Positions 17,289-26,456 of a stretch of DNA of 64,000 bases are shown in pieces. This DNA is from Gammaproteobacteria bacterium (GTDB taxonomy: Bacteria; Pseudomonadota; Gammaproteobacteria; Pseudomonadales; Azotimanducaceae): assembly GCA_026707735.1 (NCBI GenBank), contig JAPOWH010000014.1, forward strand, positions 1 to 64,000. The letters run 5' to 3'. A program made the translations under genes and the position numbers. The notes under the pieces are model-generated. The model made no database searches, had not been told where the DNA came from, and worked only from the letters and a program-made list of their open reading frames with translations. Every line of letters begins with the position of its first letter. Position 1 is the first letter of the stretch.

Positions 17289-18557
17289 ATGAGGTTCTAC
17301 CGAGGTATCCTTGGCGTCCTCGTCGCATTTGTGCTTGTAGTTGGATCGGGCACGTCTCACTCCCTTGAGGTCATTACTCAAGTGGACGATGTCAATATGG
17401 GTGACTACGAAGTCTGGGGGACCAATGGGTGGGTTTCCAAGCTGCAGGAGTTGGACGAGAGTCGTGTTGCATTGCTGACCTCCGAGGGCGTGTTCGAATT
17501 TAGCAATGAATTCGTGCTGCTCGACTCCTATCAATTCCAACACAAGTACAGCGCCGACGTTCAATTCGTGCGAATAGATTCGGAGTTGTATGTAGTGGGA
17601 ATGCTTTCCGAAGATAGCTTTTGGAGGCACAAGAACGACATTCACCTCTTGCGCTACGGTGAATCCAAGCCGGAGAAAGTTTGGAAGTGCGCACACTGTA
17701 CAACTCCTCGCATTGTGTATTTCTACGATTACGTCAATCCGCTTCTTGTGTACGCATCCACGAGTCGTGGCGATCAGGAGTTGCGTGTAGTGCAGTTGGG
17801 CACAAATAGGTCTTGGGATGTGAACGCCTCTGGCTACTACCTGAGTTTGGAAGCACTGGGGATACCCAATTCCGATTACGGATTACAGGATGTACTCATC
17901 ACGCTGTGGCAAGACACTCGGCGCAATGAATCATTTCCGCCACCCACTACTTTGTTGCTGAGCGAAGTAGACTTTTCCCTTAAGAGAGTCCACCTCAGAA
18001 ATTTCAAGAGCGATGAAGATTCGAACAACGACACTCCACAGGATGGTATGCATCAGACCGCTCCCGCCGAGCATCACGATTACGTGGTGTTCGACAGCCG
18101 GGGTACGGGACATGTATTGGTGGGAATCCATGACAAGGAGGTCCCGAACGCCGCAACATACGAAGAGGGAAACCACGAGGAATCCCATATTTGGTGGAAA
18201 ATCGATGCTACAAGCGAAGGCATGCACGTTGGGAGCGTTGCACGGCCTCATGTGTTGAACTGTCAATCGCCGAACGGCGAACTAGTGGAAACGTATGTCG
18301 TATTGCTTGATGAGACCTATCAGCACCCGGACCGACCTCCGGGATCGCGCATTTACGAGCTTAGGCCCGGTGGATTTTGGCGAGAAATGTATAGAAGTAG
18401 CCAGCGGTCATTTGGTGGCATAGTCGCACGTTCAAATCATTTGCTGGTGGGATTTGAGAATTCGGTTGTTCGCTTCGAAAAAGGCGAGGACTACTGCCTC
18501 GAGACACTTGAGCAGTTTAGAGACTCGCTGCCGCTCGCTGAGGACTTGCACAACTGA
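17289..18557 (+). CDS. Secreted protein of unknown function, beta-rich
   Basis: A 422-residue protein with a clear signal peptide (residues 1-25, ILGVLVAFVLVVGSGTSHS before LEVIT) and a good AGGAG ribosome site. The mature part alternates short beta-like strands and acidic turns (VALLTSEGVFEFSNEFVLLD, VQFVRIDSELYVVGM, NDIHLLRYG), as in a beta-propeller. A Cys pair (CAHC, about residues 138-141) and a single late Cys are present. I recognise no family and no catalytic motif. It is the first gene right of the ICE fragment and is probably monocistronic. Confidence 0.65.
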   Translation: MRFYRGILGVLVAFVLVVGSGTSHSLEVITQVDDVNMGDYEVWGTNGWVSKLQELDESRVALLTSEGVFEFSNEFVLLDSYQFQHKYSADVQFVRIDSELYVVGMLSEDSFWRHKNDIHLLRYGESKPEKVWKCAHCTTPRIVYFYDYVNPLLVYASTSRGDQELRVVQLGTNRSWDVNASGYYLSLEALGIPNSDYGLQDVLITLWQDTRRNESFPPPTTLLLSEVDFSLKRVHLRNFKSDEDSNNDTPQDGMHQTAPAEHHDYVVFDSRGTGHVLVGIHDKEVPNAATYEEGNHEESHIWWKIDATSEGMHVGSVARPHVLNCQSPNGELVETYVVLLDETYQHPDRPPGSRIYELRPGGFWREMYRSSQRSFGGIVARSNHLLVGFENSVVRFEKGEDYCLETLEQFRDSLPLAEDLHN

Positions 18558-18656
18558 TAGCGAAACCGTTTTCGGATTCCTCGCGATTACGCTCTGCAAT
18601 TCGGCCACGCCACTAAAATAACGGCTTCGGCAGACTGAATCCGACAAGGGGATGTT

Positions 18657-19823
18657 GTGGCCGCACTTACTGGCTTGCGCATCTTGGACATGACGCAGTA
18701 CGAGGCCGGCACTTCGTGCACTCAAGCACTGGCATGGCTCGGTGCTGATGTCGTAAAGATCGAATCCCCCCAAAGAGGCGATCCTGGGAGGGGGTCCACT
18801 GGAAGTAGCGAGTATTTCGTACTGTGGAATTCCAACAAGAGAAGCGTCGCTTTGGATTTGAAGACTCCCACGGGGCGCGAAATCCTCCTCGACCTGGTTC
18901 GGAATTTTGACGTTTTCGTAGAAAACTACGGTCCAGGTGTAGTTGAGAAATTGCACATTGACTACGAGACGCTTCGCGCTGTGAAACCCGATCTAATTTA
19001 TGCTCGAGTGAAGGGATTTGGGTTGTCTGGGCCTTGGTCGCAATACAAGTGCTACGACATGGTTGCTCAAGCAGTTGCTGGGGCTTTCTCCATCACCGGC
19101 GAGAGCGACGGACCTCCAATGCGTCCAGGTCCGACAACAGGAGATGCCGGTACAGGCGTCCAGATGGCGCTCGCCATCGCCGCTGCATACATCCAGAAGC
19201 TCAAGACCGGTGAAGGGCAATTTATCGAGATTTCGATGCAGGAAGCTATGACTTACTATCTTCGCACGTCCATGTCAGGCGGTCAGTTTGGCAACCAAGC
19301 CGCTCGGCGCACCGGAAATGGCCGTTGGGCTGGCTCAACGCTGTATCGATGCAAAGGCGATGATCCCAACGACTACATTTGGGTCATGGCTGTTACTCCC
19401 AAGATGTACCGGGCACTTTGCACTGCTATAGAACGATCGGATCTACTCTCTGACAACTATTTGTCGGAGAATCGCCACCTTGTTAAGCATGAAGTTGAAA
19501 AGTGGACGGTTCAACGAGACAAGTACGAAGCAATGGAATGCCTAGCGCAGGCTGGAGTGCCTGCTGGGGCGGTATTGAGCACTAAGGAACTTCATGAGAA
19601 TCCCCATCTGCTGAGTCGAGGATTCGTGCAGGAAGTGGAACATCCCGTGCATGGCACCATAAAGCTGCTAGGGCTTCCGGCTAAGCTTTCAGCAAGTGAG
19701 GTCCCACTGAAGCCCGCTCCGCTGCTGGGCGCGCATACTGCTCGTGTATTGCAGGAAGAGCTTTCGCTAACTGATTCTCAGCTTGAAAAGCTAGTAGCGG
19801 ATGGCGTCGTTGGTACGCTCTAG
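18657..19823 (+). CDS. CaiB/BaiF family (class III) CoA transferase
   Basis: A 388-residue formyl-CoA-transferase-type enzyme. The N-terminal Rossmann part LTGLRILDMTQYEAG...LAWLGADVVKIESP (4-38) is standard; NSNKRSVALDLKTPTGRE, ENYGPGVVEKL and LIYARVKGFGLSGPWSQYKCYDMVAQA follow. The catalytic Asp is Asp163 in TTGDAGTG. The C-terminal small domain with AGVPAGAVLSTKEL and RGFVQEVEHP is complete. Such enzymes move CoA between carboxylic acids via an aspartyl-CoA thioester; the substrate cannot be told. GTG start chosen because AAGGGGA lies about 6 nt before it. It is followed by glutathione reductase after 42 bp, so the two may share a transcript. Confidence 0.88.
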   Translation: MAALTGLRILDMTQYEAGTSCTQALAWLGADVVKIESPQRGDPGRGSTGSSEYFVLWNSNKRSVALDLKTPTGREILLDLVRNFDVFVENYGPGVVEKLHIDYETLRAVKPDLIYARVKGFGLSGPWSQYKCYDMVAQAVAGAFSITGESDGPPMRPGPTTGDAGTGVQMALAIAAAYIQKLKTGEGQFIEISMQEAMTYYLRTSMSGGQFGNQAARRTGNGRWAGSTLYRCKGDDPNDYIWVMAVTPKMYRALCTAIERSDLLSDNYLSENRHLVKHEVEKWTVQRDKYEAMECLAQAGVPAGAVLSTKELHENPHLLSRGFVQEVEHPVHGTIKLLGLPAKLSASEVPLKPAPLLGAHTARVLQEELSLTDSQLEKLVADGVVGTL

Positions 19824-19865
19824 CGGATCTATCCTGTTTCTACGCCGAATTGGGAATTCCCTCCC

Positions 19866-21215
19866 ATGAAATACGACTATGACCTGTTCGTAATTGGCGC
19901 AGGTTCTGGGGGCGTTCGAGCTGCACGAATGTCGTCGGGTTTCGGTGCTCGAGTTGCCATTGCCGAAGAACGCTATCTCGGTGGCACATGTGTCAATGTG
20001 GGATGCGTCCCCAAAAAGCTGTTTGTGTACGGCTCGCATTTCTCCGAGGACTTTGACGACGCTAGATCCTACGGGTGGGATGTCTCCGCCAATGGAGTGG
20101 ATTGGGAGACTCTTCGTGACAACAAGACTACCGAAATACTGCGATTGAATGGGGTTTATAGAAATTTGCTCGAGGGTGCGGGCGTAGAAATTTACGCCGA
20201 CCGCGCCTCATTTCTCGACGAACACACACTTCAATTGGGACAACGACGCATCACTGCAGACAAAGTCCTCGTTGCAACTGGATCCTGGCCCCACATTCCC
20301 AAGTTTGAAGGGAGCCATTTGGCGATTTCTTCGAACGAGATGTTCTATCTTCCTCAACTACCCGAACGAATCGTCATCGTGGGTGGTGGTTACATTGCCG
20401 TTGAGTTTGCAGGAATCATGAGCGGTCTCGGTGTTGAGACAACCCTGATCTATCGAGGCTCACTGTTCTTGCGGGGTTTCGACTTGGGAATTCGTGAGTT
20501 TGTCCGGGAGGAACTTGAGCAGAAAGGCATAAATTTTATCTTCGATGAAACCGTGGAGAAGATAGAAGAAGCAGGCAAAACAAGAATGCTCACTCTTGGA
20601 AGTGGGCGAACACTCCAGGTCGATTCCGTCATGTATGCAACTGGCCGGCGACCCCTTACTCAGACCCTAGGACTGGAGAACACCGACGTATCCCTGAACG
20701 AAAAGGGTGCCATCGAGATCGATGACTCATTTCGTACTACCTCTCAGAACATCTTCGCTCTTGGAGATGTAGTCGATCGTGTGCAGCTTACTCCGGTCGC
20801 TATAGCGGAGGGGATGGCTTTTTCTTACACAACTTTCGGCTCCCAGACTCGCGATGTGGATTACTCGTCTATACCGACCTGCGTATTCTGTCAACCCAAC
20901 ATAGGAACCGTCGGTCCAACAGAGGAGGAAGCTAGAGCTAGGTATTCCGATTTGCAGGTATTCGAGACCTCCTTCCGGCCCATGAAGCACACATTGACTG
21001 GTAGGAACGAAAAGTCCTACATGAAGCTGCTAGTGGATGGGGCATCGGATAGAGTTGTCGCGGCGCACATGGTCGGTCCAGATGCTGGAGAGATAATCCA
21101 GGGAATTGCTGTGGCAATCACCGCCAAGGCAAGCAAATCCGATTTTGATCGAACCATCGCCATCCATCCGACATCTGCTGAGGAATTTGTAACGATGCGT
21201 GAACGAGCACGATAG
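19866..21215 (+). CDS. gor: Glutathione-disulfide reductase
   Basis: A 449-residue FAD-dependent pyridine nucleotide-disulfide oxidoreductase of normal family length. FAD-binding GAGSGGVRAAR (11-21), the redox-active disulfide GGTCVNVGCVPKK (Cys42, Cys47), the NADPH-binding GGGYIAVEFAG, the second FAD motif FALGDV, and the C-terminal catalytic pair HPTSAEEF (His434, Glu439) are all present. The VNVGCVPKK form and the HPTSAEE ending are those of glutathione reductase rather than lipoamide dehydrogenase or mercuric reductase. It regenerates GSH from GSSG in the cytoplasm. Confidence 0.92.
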   Translation: MKYDYDLFVIGAGSGGVRAARMSSGFGARVAIAEERYLGGTCVNVGCVPKKLFVYGSHFSEDFDDARSYGWDVSANGVDWETLRDNKTTEILRLNGVYRNLLEGAGVEIYADRASFLDEHTLQLGQRRITADKVLVATGSWPHIPKFEGSHLAISSNEMFYLPQLPERIVIVGGGYIAVEFAGIMSGLGVETTLIYRGSLFLRGFDLGIREFVREELEQKGINFIFDETVEKIEEAGKTRMLTLGSGRTLQVDSVMYATGRRPLTQTLGLENTDVSLNEKGAIEIDDSFRTTSQNIFALGDVVDRVQLTPVAIAEGMAFSYTTFGSQTRDVDYSSIPTCVFCQPNIGTVGPTEEEARARYSDLQVFETSFRPMKHTLTGRNEKSYMKLLVDGASDRVVAAHMVGPDAGEIIQGIAVAITAKASKSDFDRTIAIHPTSAEEFVTMRERAR

Positions 21216-21381
21216 GGCGGAAACTGGCTTGTCGGAAAATTGGTCTTGAGAAGTAGCAATGATTGTGTAAGTGCTACAGGTAATATACGGTTGAGGGCTG
21301 GGAGATGAGATCACCGAATCGTCGCCTGGACGAAATGCAACGACTCTAAACCAAGTTGCGCGGGGAACGTGAGGGATTGAA

Positions 21382-23055
21382 ATGCAAGATCTAGCAAACT
21401 TTTTGGATTGGCTGGACAGCCTATTGGGATCGGCACTGTGGTTTCCCATCGTGCTCCTCGCGGTGGGGGTTTGGTTCACACTGTACTTGGGTTTTCCGCA
21501 GCTTCGCTATTTCCGTCGCGGATGGCGAATTCTTTTAGGAAAAGAGGCAAAACCAGAAGCAGAAGGCGACACTACCCACTTTCAAGCATTGTCCACAGCT
21601 CTTTCCGGCACGGTTGGCACCGGCAACATTGGAGGCGTCGCCTTTGCGTTATTCCTAGGTGGACCGGCAGCCCTTTTTTGGATGTGGGCGACTGCATTCA
21701 TTGGCATGACTACAAAGTTTGTAGAGGTAACACTCTCGCACAAGTATCGTGTTAAGGACGACAAAGGCGAGATCGCTGGCGGACCCATGTATTACATGGA
21801 ACGCAAGTTAAACATGAAGTGGCTGGCTGTGATATTTGCAGTGGCAACCATCTTCTCCACACTAGGTAGCGGAAACCTTCCGCAGAGCAACAACGTTGCT
21901 CAGGGACTGGAAGCGTCATTTGGATTTCCGGGCTGGGCAACGGGATTGGTGTTAGCCGGCTTTCTCGCACTGATCATTCTCGGAGGCATCAAGCGGATAG
22001 CAAACTTTGCGTCGAAAGTCGTGCCTGCCATGGCCGCTGTCTACTTGGTTGGAGCAATTGCAGTAATCGCCATGAATCTGGATCAAATTCTTCCATCGTT
22101 CGCGGCGATCTTTTCAAGCATTTTCAGCGGCAGCGCCGCCGTCGGTGGCTTTCTTGGTGCGAGCATCGCGTACGCATTCACAAAGGGTGTCGGACGGGGT
22201 CTGTTCTCCAATGAAGCTGGTCAAGGCTCTGCGCCGATTGCGCACGCAAGTGCCAAAGCTGATGATCCAGTCCCTGAGGGATTAGTTTCGCTTTTAGAGC
22301 CTTTCATCGACACTTTAATCATTTGCACCATCACTGGATTGGTGATTCTCTCGTCGGGCGTTTGGACCGAAAAATTCGAGAATGACTTTGAGCGATCGTC
22401 GACAGAGTTCATTGAGGGATCCTACTCCGATACCAACGTTGAACATGTGGCGATCCTGCGTGAGCATTTGGGACTGGCTCGTCCAACTCACAACCCCATT
22501 GTGACGCTCAATGCAGACATAGTGGTGAGAGATGGCGCTATACAAAGCCCGAACATCTCTGTAATTCACAATCGATCACTTGCGGAGGATGTGCGAATTA
22601 GTCGCAACGGAGAACCCTATACCGGGGTGGTAACCGTAGACAATGGGATGCTTCCCGTAGGCTACACGGTCAGCGGCAAATCGCTCATTCATTCGGTGGC
22701 ATTGACTTCCGAAGCATTCAAGCGAGGATTTTTTGGAGACTTTGGCCAGTATGCGGTGACAGTGACATTGGTGTTGTTCGCGTTCACGACGGCTGTTGCG
22801 TGGTCGTATTACGGAGACCGCGCTATCGTATATCTCTTTGGAGTGAAGTACGTGTTCGCCTATCGTTTGGCGTATACGTTGATCTTCTTCTTAGGCACAA
22901 TTCTTGAGACTTCGCTTGTGTGGAAATTCTCTGCAGTAACTCTCGTGTTAATGGCACTTCCAAACTTGATTGGAATCACTTTGTTGAGTAGAGACATGAA
23001 AACAACCACGAAAGAGTTTTTTGACCGTGATTCGCCGCAGAAGGATGCTGCATAA
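21382..23055 (+). CDS. AGCS-family sodium:alanine/glycine symporter with an extra extramembrane domain
   Basis: A 557-residue inner-membrane symporter. Family signatures: [20 protein letters not shown] (67-86), [43 protein letters not shown] (about 269-289) and [13 protein letters not shown]. It couples Na+ entry to small neutral amino acid uptake. Most relatives have about 450-500 residues; here about 110 residues are inserted between GVWTE (~329) and [13 protein letters not shown] (~440), containing [12 protein letters not shown] and [17 protein letters not shown], which look like a small beta-rich extracytoplasmic domain. The ribosome site AGGGA about 6 nt upstream supports the start. Confidence 0.88.
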   Translation: MQDLANFLDWLDSLLGSALWFPIVLLAVGVWFTLYLGFPQLRYFRRGWRILLGKEAKPEAEGDTTHFQALSTALSGTVGTGNIGGVAFALFLGGPAALFWMWATAFIGMTTKFVEVTLSHKYRVKDDKGEIAGGPMYYMERKLNMKWLAVIFAVATIFSTLGSGNLPQSNNVAQGLEASFGFPGWATGLVLAGFLALIILGGIKRIANFASKVVPAMAAVYLVGAIAVIAMNLDQILPSFAAIFSSIFSGSAAVGGFLGASIAYAFTKGVGRGLFSNEAGQGSAPIAHASAKADDPVPEGLVSLLEPFIDTLIICTITGLVILSSGVWTEKFENDFERSSTEFIEGSYSDTNVEHVAILREHLGLARPTHNPIVTLNADIVVRDGAIQSPNISVIHNRSLAEDVRISRNGEPYTGVVTVDNGMLPVGYTVSGKSLIHSVALTSEAFKRGFFGDFGQYAVTVTLVLFAFTTAVAWSYYGDRAIVYLFGVKYVFAYRLAYTLIFFLGTILETSLVWKFSAVTLVLMALPNLIGITLLSRDMKTTTKEFFDRDSPQKDAA

Positions 23056-23282
23056 ATAATGCACATCGTGTGAATCCTAGACTGGCAGGATTGTCCAACT
23101 ACAGGTGCAATCCGTTCTATAGTGATCGAGTAGTGCTGTGCTTTCTCAAGGTTGCATGTCCGATTTTGAGAGCATCTACACGGCCAGCGTGGGTGTTGGA
23201 GCTGCTTGTCTACAGACGAGCATCAAGCGTTTCGAGACATATCGATTGGAGCTAACATCGTCTTTGAAAACATGAGGTTTTC

Positions 23283-23770
23283 ATGACAGAGTTTTGGACG
23301 AACCCGGTTGCTTGGATATTAATTTTTAGTGTCTCTAGTGCTCTAGCTGGCACTATTTGGTGGGCTAGTGCAATTCATACCAAAGTCGAATGGCTCACTG
23401 ACACTGTGGCAGAAATTCGTGAGGACGTAAAAAAGATACTTGGACGATTGCCGCCGCCGGATACTGTCACGGGGATAGTCCTCTCAAACTCACAGACTTT
23501 GGACTAGAGATATCCGCCGAACTTGAGGCCAAGGATTGGGCAAAACGACTAGCTCCAACTCTTGCCGAACACGTGAGAGATATGGAAGAGTTTGAAGTCT
23601 ACGACTATTGTGTGAAATACGTGAATAAGGAGTTTTCGTCCAACAAAGCAAGGGATTTGAGTATTCGCAAGGCCGCTTACAACCATGGAACCGAGCCGCA
23701 AAAGGTCATGCACGTGTTAGTCGTCGAATTGCGCGATAGCCTCCTCGACACCAAGAGAGACAACGAATAA
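23283..23770 (+). pseudogene. Small membrane protein gene interrupted by a one-base frameshift
   Basis: Two adjacent frames read as one protein. The first (23283-23507) gives a transmembrane segment (residues 9-28) and the coiled EIREDVKKILGRLPPPDTVT. After the GGGG at 23471-23474 the frame continues one step shifted as GDSPLKLTDFGLEISAELEA, KDWAKRLAPTLAEHV and on to the 23770 stop. The joined product (~162 residues) matches the layout of a widespread uncharacterised family (TM, RxDIKKIL.RLPPP, SPL.LTxFG, C-terminal helical domain). A single G missing from a run of five would explain it: a real mutation, a sequencing error, or programmed slippage. Start supported by GAGG 6 nt before ATG 23283. 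Confidence 0.75.
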
Positions 23771-23936
23771 CTGTGTGAAATCCACAATCCCTAAACGGTT
23801 TTGCTGATGTGACCAAAGTCAATCACGGGTGAGGAATTAGTGAGAGTATTACGTCCTAGTTGCCGCTGCGAGTTCCCAACTGATTGACAGTGAGCAAAAT
23901 CCGCAACTAGCTGGTCTGTGTTGTAGTTCTTCCAAT

Positions 23937-26399
23937 CTACTCGATGGCTGACTCTTTGTAATAGCTACGAATTTCGTCTTCACTCAACTGGAGTAGCTCA
24001 CGCATGACAAAGTCGTTGTGTTCACCCATGCAGGGGGGAGCGCTGCGCACCATTGTGTTCTTTGCAGAAAAACGAGTGGGGAATCCCCAATGAATCACGT
24101 CGCCGCACTCCTTGTGAAAGATCATTTGCTTGATTTCTCGTGACTCGACTTGGGGATCTCTAAAGACATCCGTTGGTCGCATGACTACTGACGCGGGTAT
24201 GCCCTCAGCAATCATCTTTGCCTCTAACGCAAACGGGTCTTGAGACCTGGTCCATTCCTCAATGACAGCGTTGATTTTCTTTCGCGATGCCCATCTACTT
24301 TCAAATCTGTCAAATTCCTCCCCGTACGATCGTAGATTGGGCACAAGATGTTTGAGGTTGCACCAGTGTTCGGTTGTTTGGGTCGAAATTGCAATGAACC
24401 GCTGAGTACCCTCGCATGCATATACACCTTGCGGACACGCATACATCGAATCGAATCCCTGTGCAGTCGCAGTCTTCCGGTTGACGACCTCGTCAAGAAT
24501 TAGCGGCGCTAGAAACATCATCGAGCATTCAGCCTGCGCTAGGTCGATGTGCTGCCCCAACCCGGTTCGGCGTCGCTCCAAAATTGCAGCAGCGAGAGCC
24601 GCGATTCCAAACTTTGGAGCGATTACATCCGTGTAGGGCGTTGCGACCCCACAAGGGTCGCGATCCGGCCATCCTGTAATGTTGTGAAAGCCGCAAAAAC
24701 CAGATGCCTGTTGGCCGTATCCCGCGTATGCGCTAAACGGACCGGTTTGGCCTAGCATTGAAGTGCTGAACACGATGAGATCAGTCCGATTGGCGCTAAG
24801 ACTGTTGTAGTCGAGCCCAAACCGTTCCATGGTGCCCGGGGAAAAACTCTCAACTACGACATCTGCCCAATCGCATAGCTTTCGAGATAAGCTTCGCCCA
24901 GCGTCAGTGGCCAGATTGCACTGCAAACTCAGTTTCGAAGTCGCGTAGAGAAAGCTCCAATAGCTGCGGTTCAAACCTGGTTGGCCGTCAATGAAGGGTG
25001 GCAGCGTTCTTGAGAGATCGGGCCTAGTTTGAGACTCGACCTTGACGACGGTTGCACCATGGTCGGCAAGACACTTCGCTATGGTGGGACCTGCTGCCAC
25101 CCACGAGAAATCCGCAACCTTGAGCCCGTCAAACGCGTTTCCGGGTCTCGGTGCATCATTTGAATGATTCCGCGCTGAAGCTGACCACGAGATCTCCGAA
25201 ATACCAATGTTTCTTGGAGGACTGTGCTGCAGCGGTGTGCGGGAAAACCTCACCCAGTTCGCCGGTTGTGGCGTGCCGTCGACGACGGAGAAGAATTCGC
25301 GCTCTACGAATTGTGGGAACGTTAGCAAGTCCTTCGTCGAATTGAGAGGTCCCAACCGTAGGTTGTTTGCCAGCGCCCATTGAACTAGCTCCAGTTTGGT
25401 ACGCCGTGCCACAAACTCAGCAACCAGCTTGTTCATCGACTGCAAGTTCTGAGGAGTAATTTCTCCCGCGCGATAATGAGGAATCCAGTTGTTCCAGTCG
25501 TATTGGAGCAATTCGGGCTCCACGTCACCGAGCTCCTTCGCTTCGTCGATGGCGAAACTGAACATCGTTTTGGTGCCTAAGGGGCTTGCGCCAGGTGCGA
25601 GCGTCACCAATCCATCCTTAGCTGCCGCCATTTGCGTGCCTTGTCCACGGTGACGAGTGCCACGGTCCTCGCCTGCACCTGGAGGATCAGTTCCACTGCA
25701 AACGGGAGAGCCTTGCGCAGCCATGAGCGTCCACCACATGGTCTCCTGTGCGGATAGATCTAGAAACTGTCCCAACCCAGATAGCTCCCGTTCGTTGAGA
25801 GCGACCACTATGTCAGCTGCAAGCTGTGCGCCCGCATGGAGAAAGGCTTGTGGATAGCCAACGGGAAGAGGGGGTCTATCCGGATCTCCTTGGATGGATA
25901 GCCTGCCACCAGCTGCCTCGAGAGTTAAATCAGTGGCTGGCCAGCGAGATTTTGGACCCTTTTGACCAAACGGAGTCAAGGCAGCGTAAATGAGACGAGG
26001 ATTGAGTTCGCTCAATTGCGCGTAGCCGATACCCCGTGCGACGGCGAAGTTGGCATCGAAGGATTCAATCAGAACGTCGGCGCATGTAGCGAGCTGCAAG
26101 AGAGACTTGATCGAGTCGGTATCGTCGAGGTCGACTTCAACGCACTTCTTTCCTATGCCATAGGCAGACCAATACAGCGATTCACCGTTTGGCGTAAAGG
26201 GAGGCAGGCGTTTGCTGTCGTTGTTGTACACACATTCGATCTTGACTACATCGGCACCCAAGTCCGCAAGCAGACGCCCTGCAATTTCTCCTCGACTAGT
26301 TGTCAAGTCCAAGACTCGAAATTTGTCAAGAAGTCCTGACATAGGCGCTTGTGAATCTAGTCTGCCGTTGGGTTTAATGCAATCGCTAAATGTCGCCAA
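23937..26399 (-). CDS. Tandem-domain CaiB/BaiF CoA transferase, first domain degenerate
   Basis: An 820-residue protein made of two class III CoA transferase domains (about 22-400 and 423-815). Domain 1 begins LLDKFRVLDLTT...LLADLGADVVKIE; domain 2 begins FDGLKVADFSWVAAGP...LADHGATVVKVES. In domain 2 the catalytic Asp is present (PYTDVIAPKFG, Asp591). In domain 1 the equivalent stretch PVGYPQAFLHAG has Phe186 where Asp is expected, so domain 1 is probably inactive and structural. Family III enzymes normally work as interlocked dimers; this fusion could be a pseudo-dimer with one active site. Substrate unknown. It follows the giant protease gene by 57 bp on the same strand. The family-like start may be Met20 (26342) rather than 26399; neither has a good ribosome site. 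Confidence 0.85.
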   Translation of the reverse strand: MATFSDCIKPNGRLDSQAPMSGLLDKFRVLDLTTSRGEIAGRLLADLGADVVKIECVYNNDSKRLPPFTPNGESLYWSAYGIGKKCVEVDLDDTDSIKSLLQLATCADVLIESFDANFAVARGIGYAQLSELNPRLIYAALTPFGQKGPKSRWPATDLTLEAAGGRLSIQGDPDRPPLPVGYPQAFLHAGAQLAADIVVALNERELSGLGQFLDLSAQETMWWTLMAAQGSPVCSGTDPPGAGEDRGTRHRGQGTQMAAAKDGLVTLAPGASPLGTKTMFSFAIDEAKELGDVEPELLQYDWNNWIPHYRAGEITPQNLQSMNKLVAEFVARRTKLELVQWALANNLRLGPLNSTKDLLTFPQFVEREFFSVVDGTPQPANWVRFSRTPLQHSPPRNIGISEISWSASARNHSNDAPRPGNAFDGLKVADFSWVAAGPTIAKCLADHGATVVKVESQTRPDLSRTLPPFIDGQPGLNRSYWSFLYATSKLSLQCNLATDAGRSLSRKLCDWADVVVESFSPGTMERFGLDYNSLSANRTDLIVFSTSMLGQTGPFSAYAGYGQQASGFCGFHNITGWPDRDPCGVATPYTDVIAPKFGIAALAAAILERRRTGLGQHIDLAQAECSMMFLAPLILDEVVNRKTATAQGFDSMYACPQGVYACEGTQRFIAISTQTTEHWCNLKHLVPNLRSYGEEFDRFESRWASRKKINAVIEEWTRSQDPFALEAKMIAEGIPASVVMRPTDVFRDPQVESREIKQMIFHKECGDVIHWGFPTRFSAKNTMVRSAPPCMGEHNDFVMRELLQLSEDEIRSYYKESAIE

Positions 26400-26456
26400 G
26401 CGACACTAGATCTTGCTAGCCCTGCGACATCACACCACCACAACAGATTGATCCAG

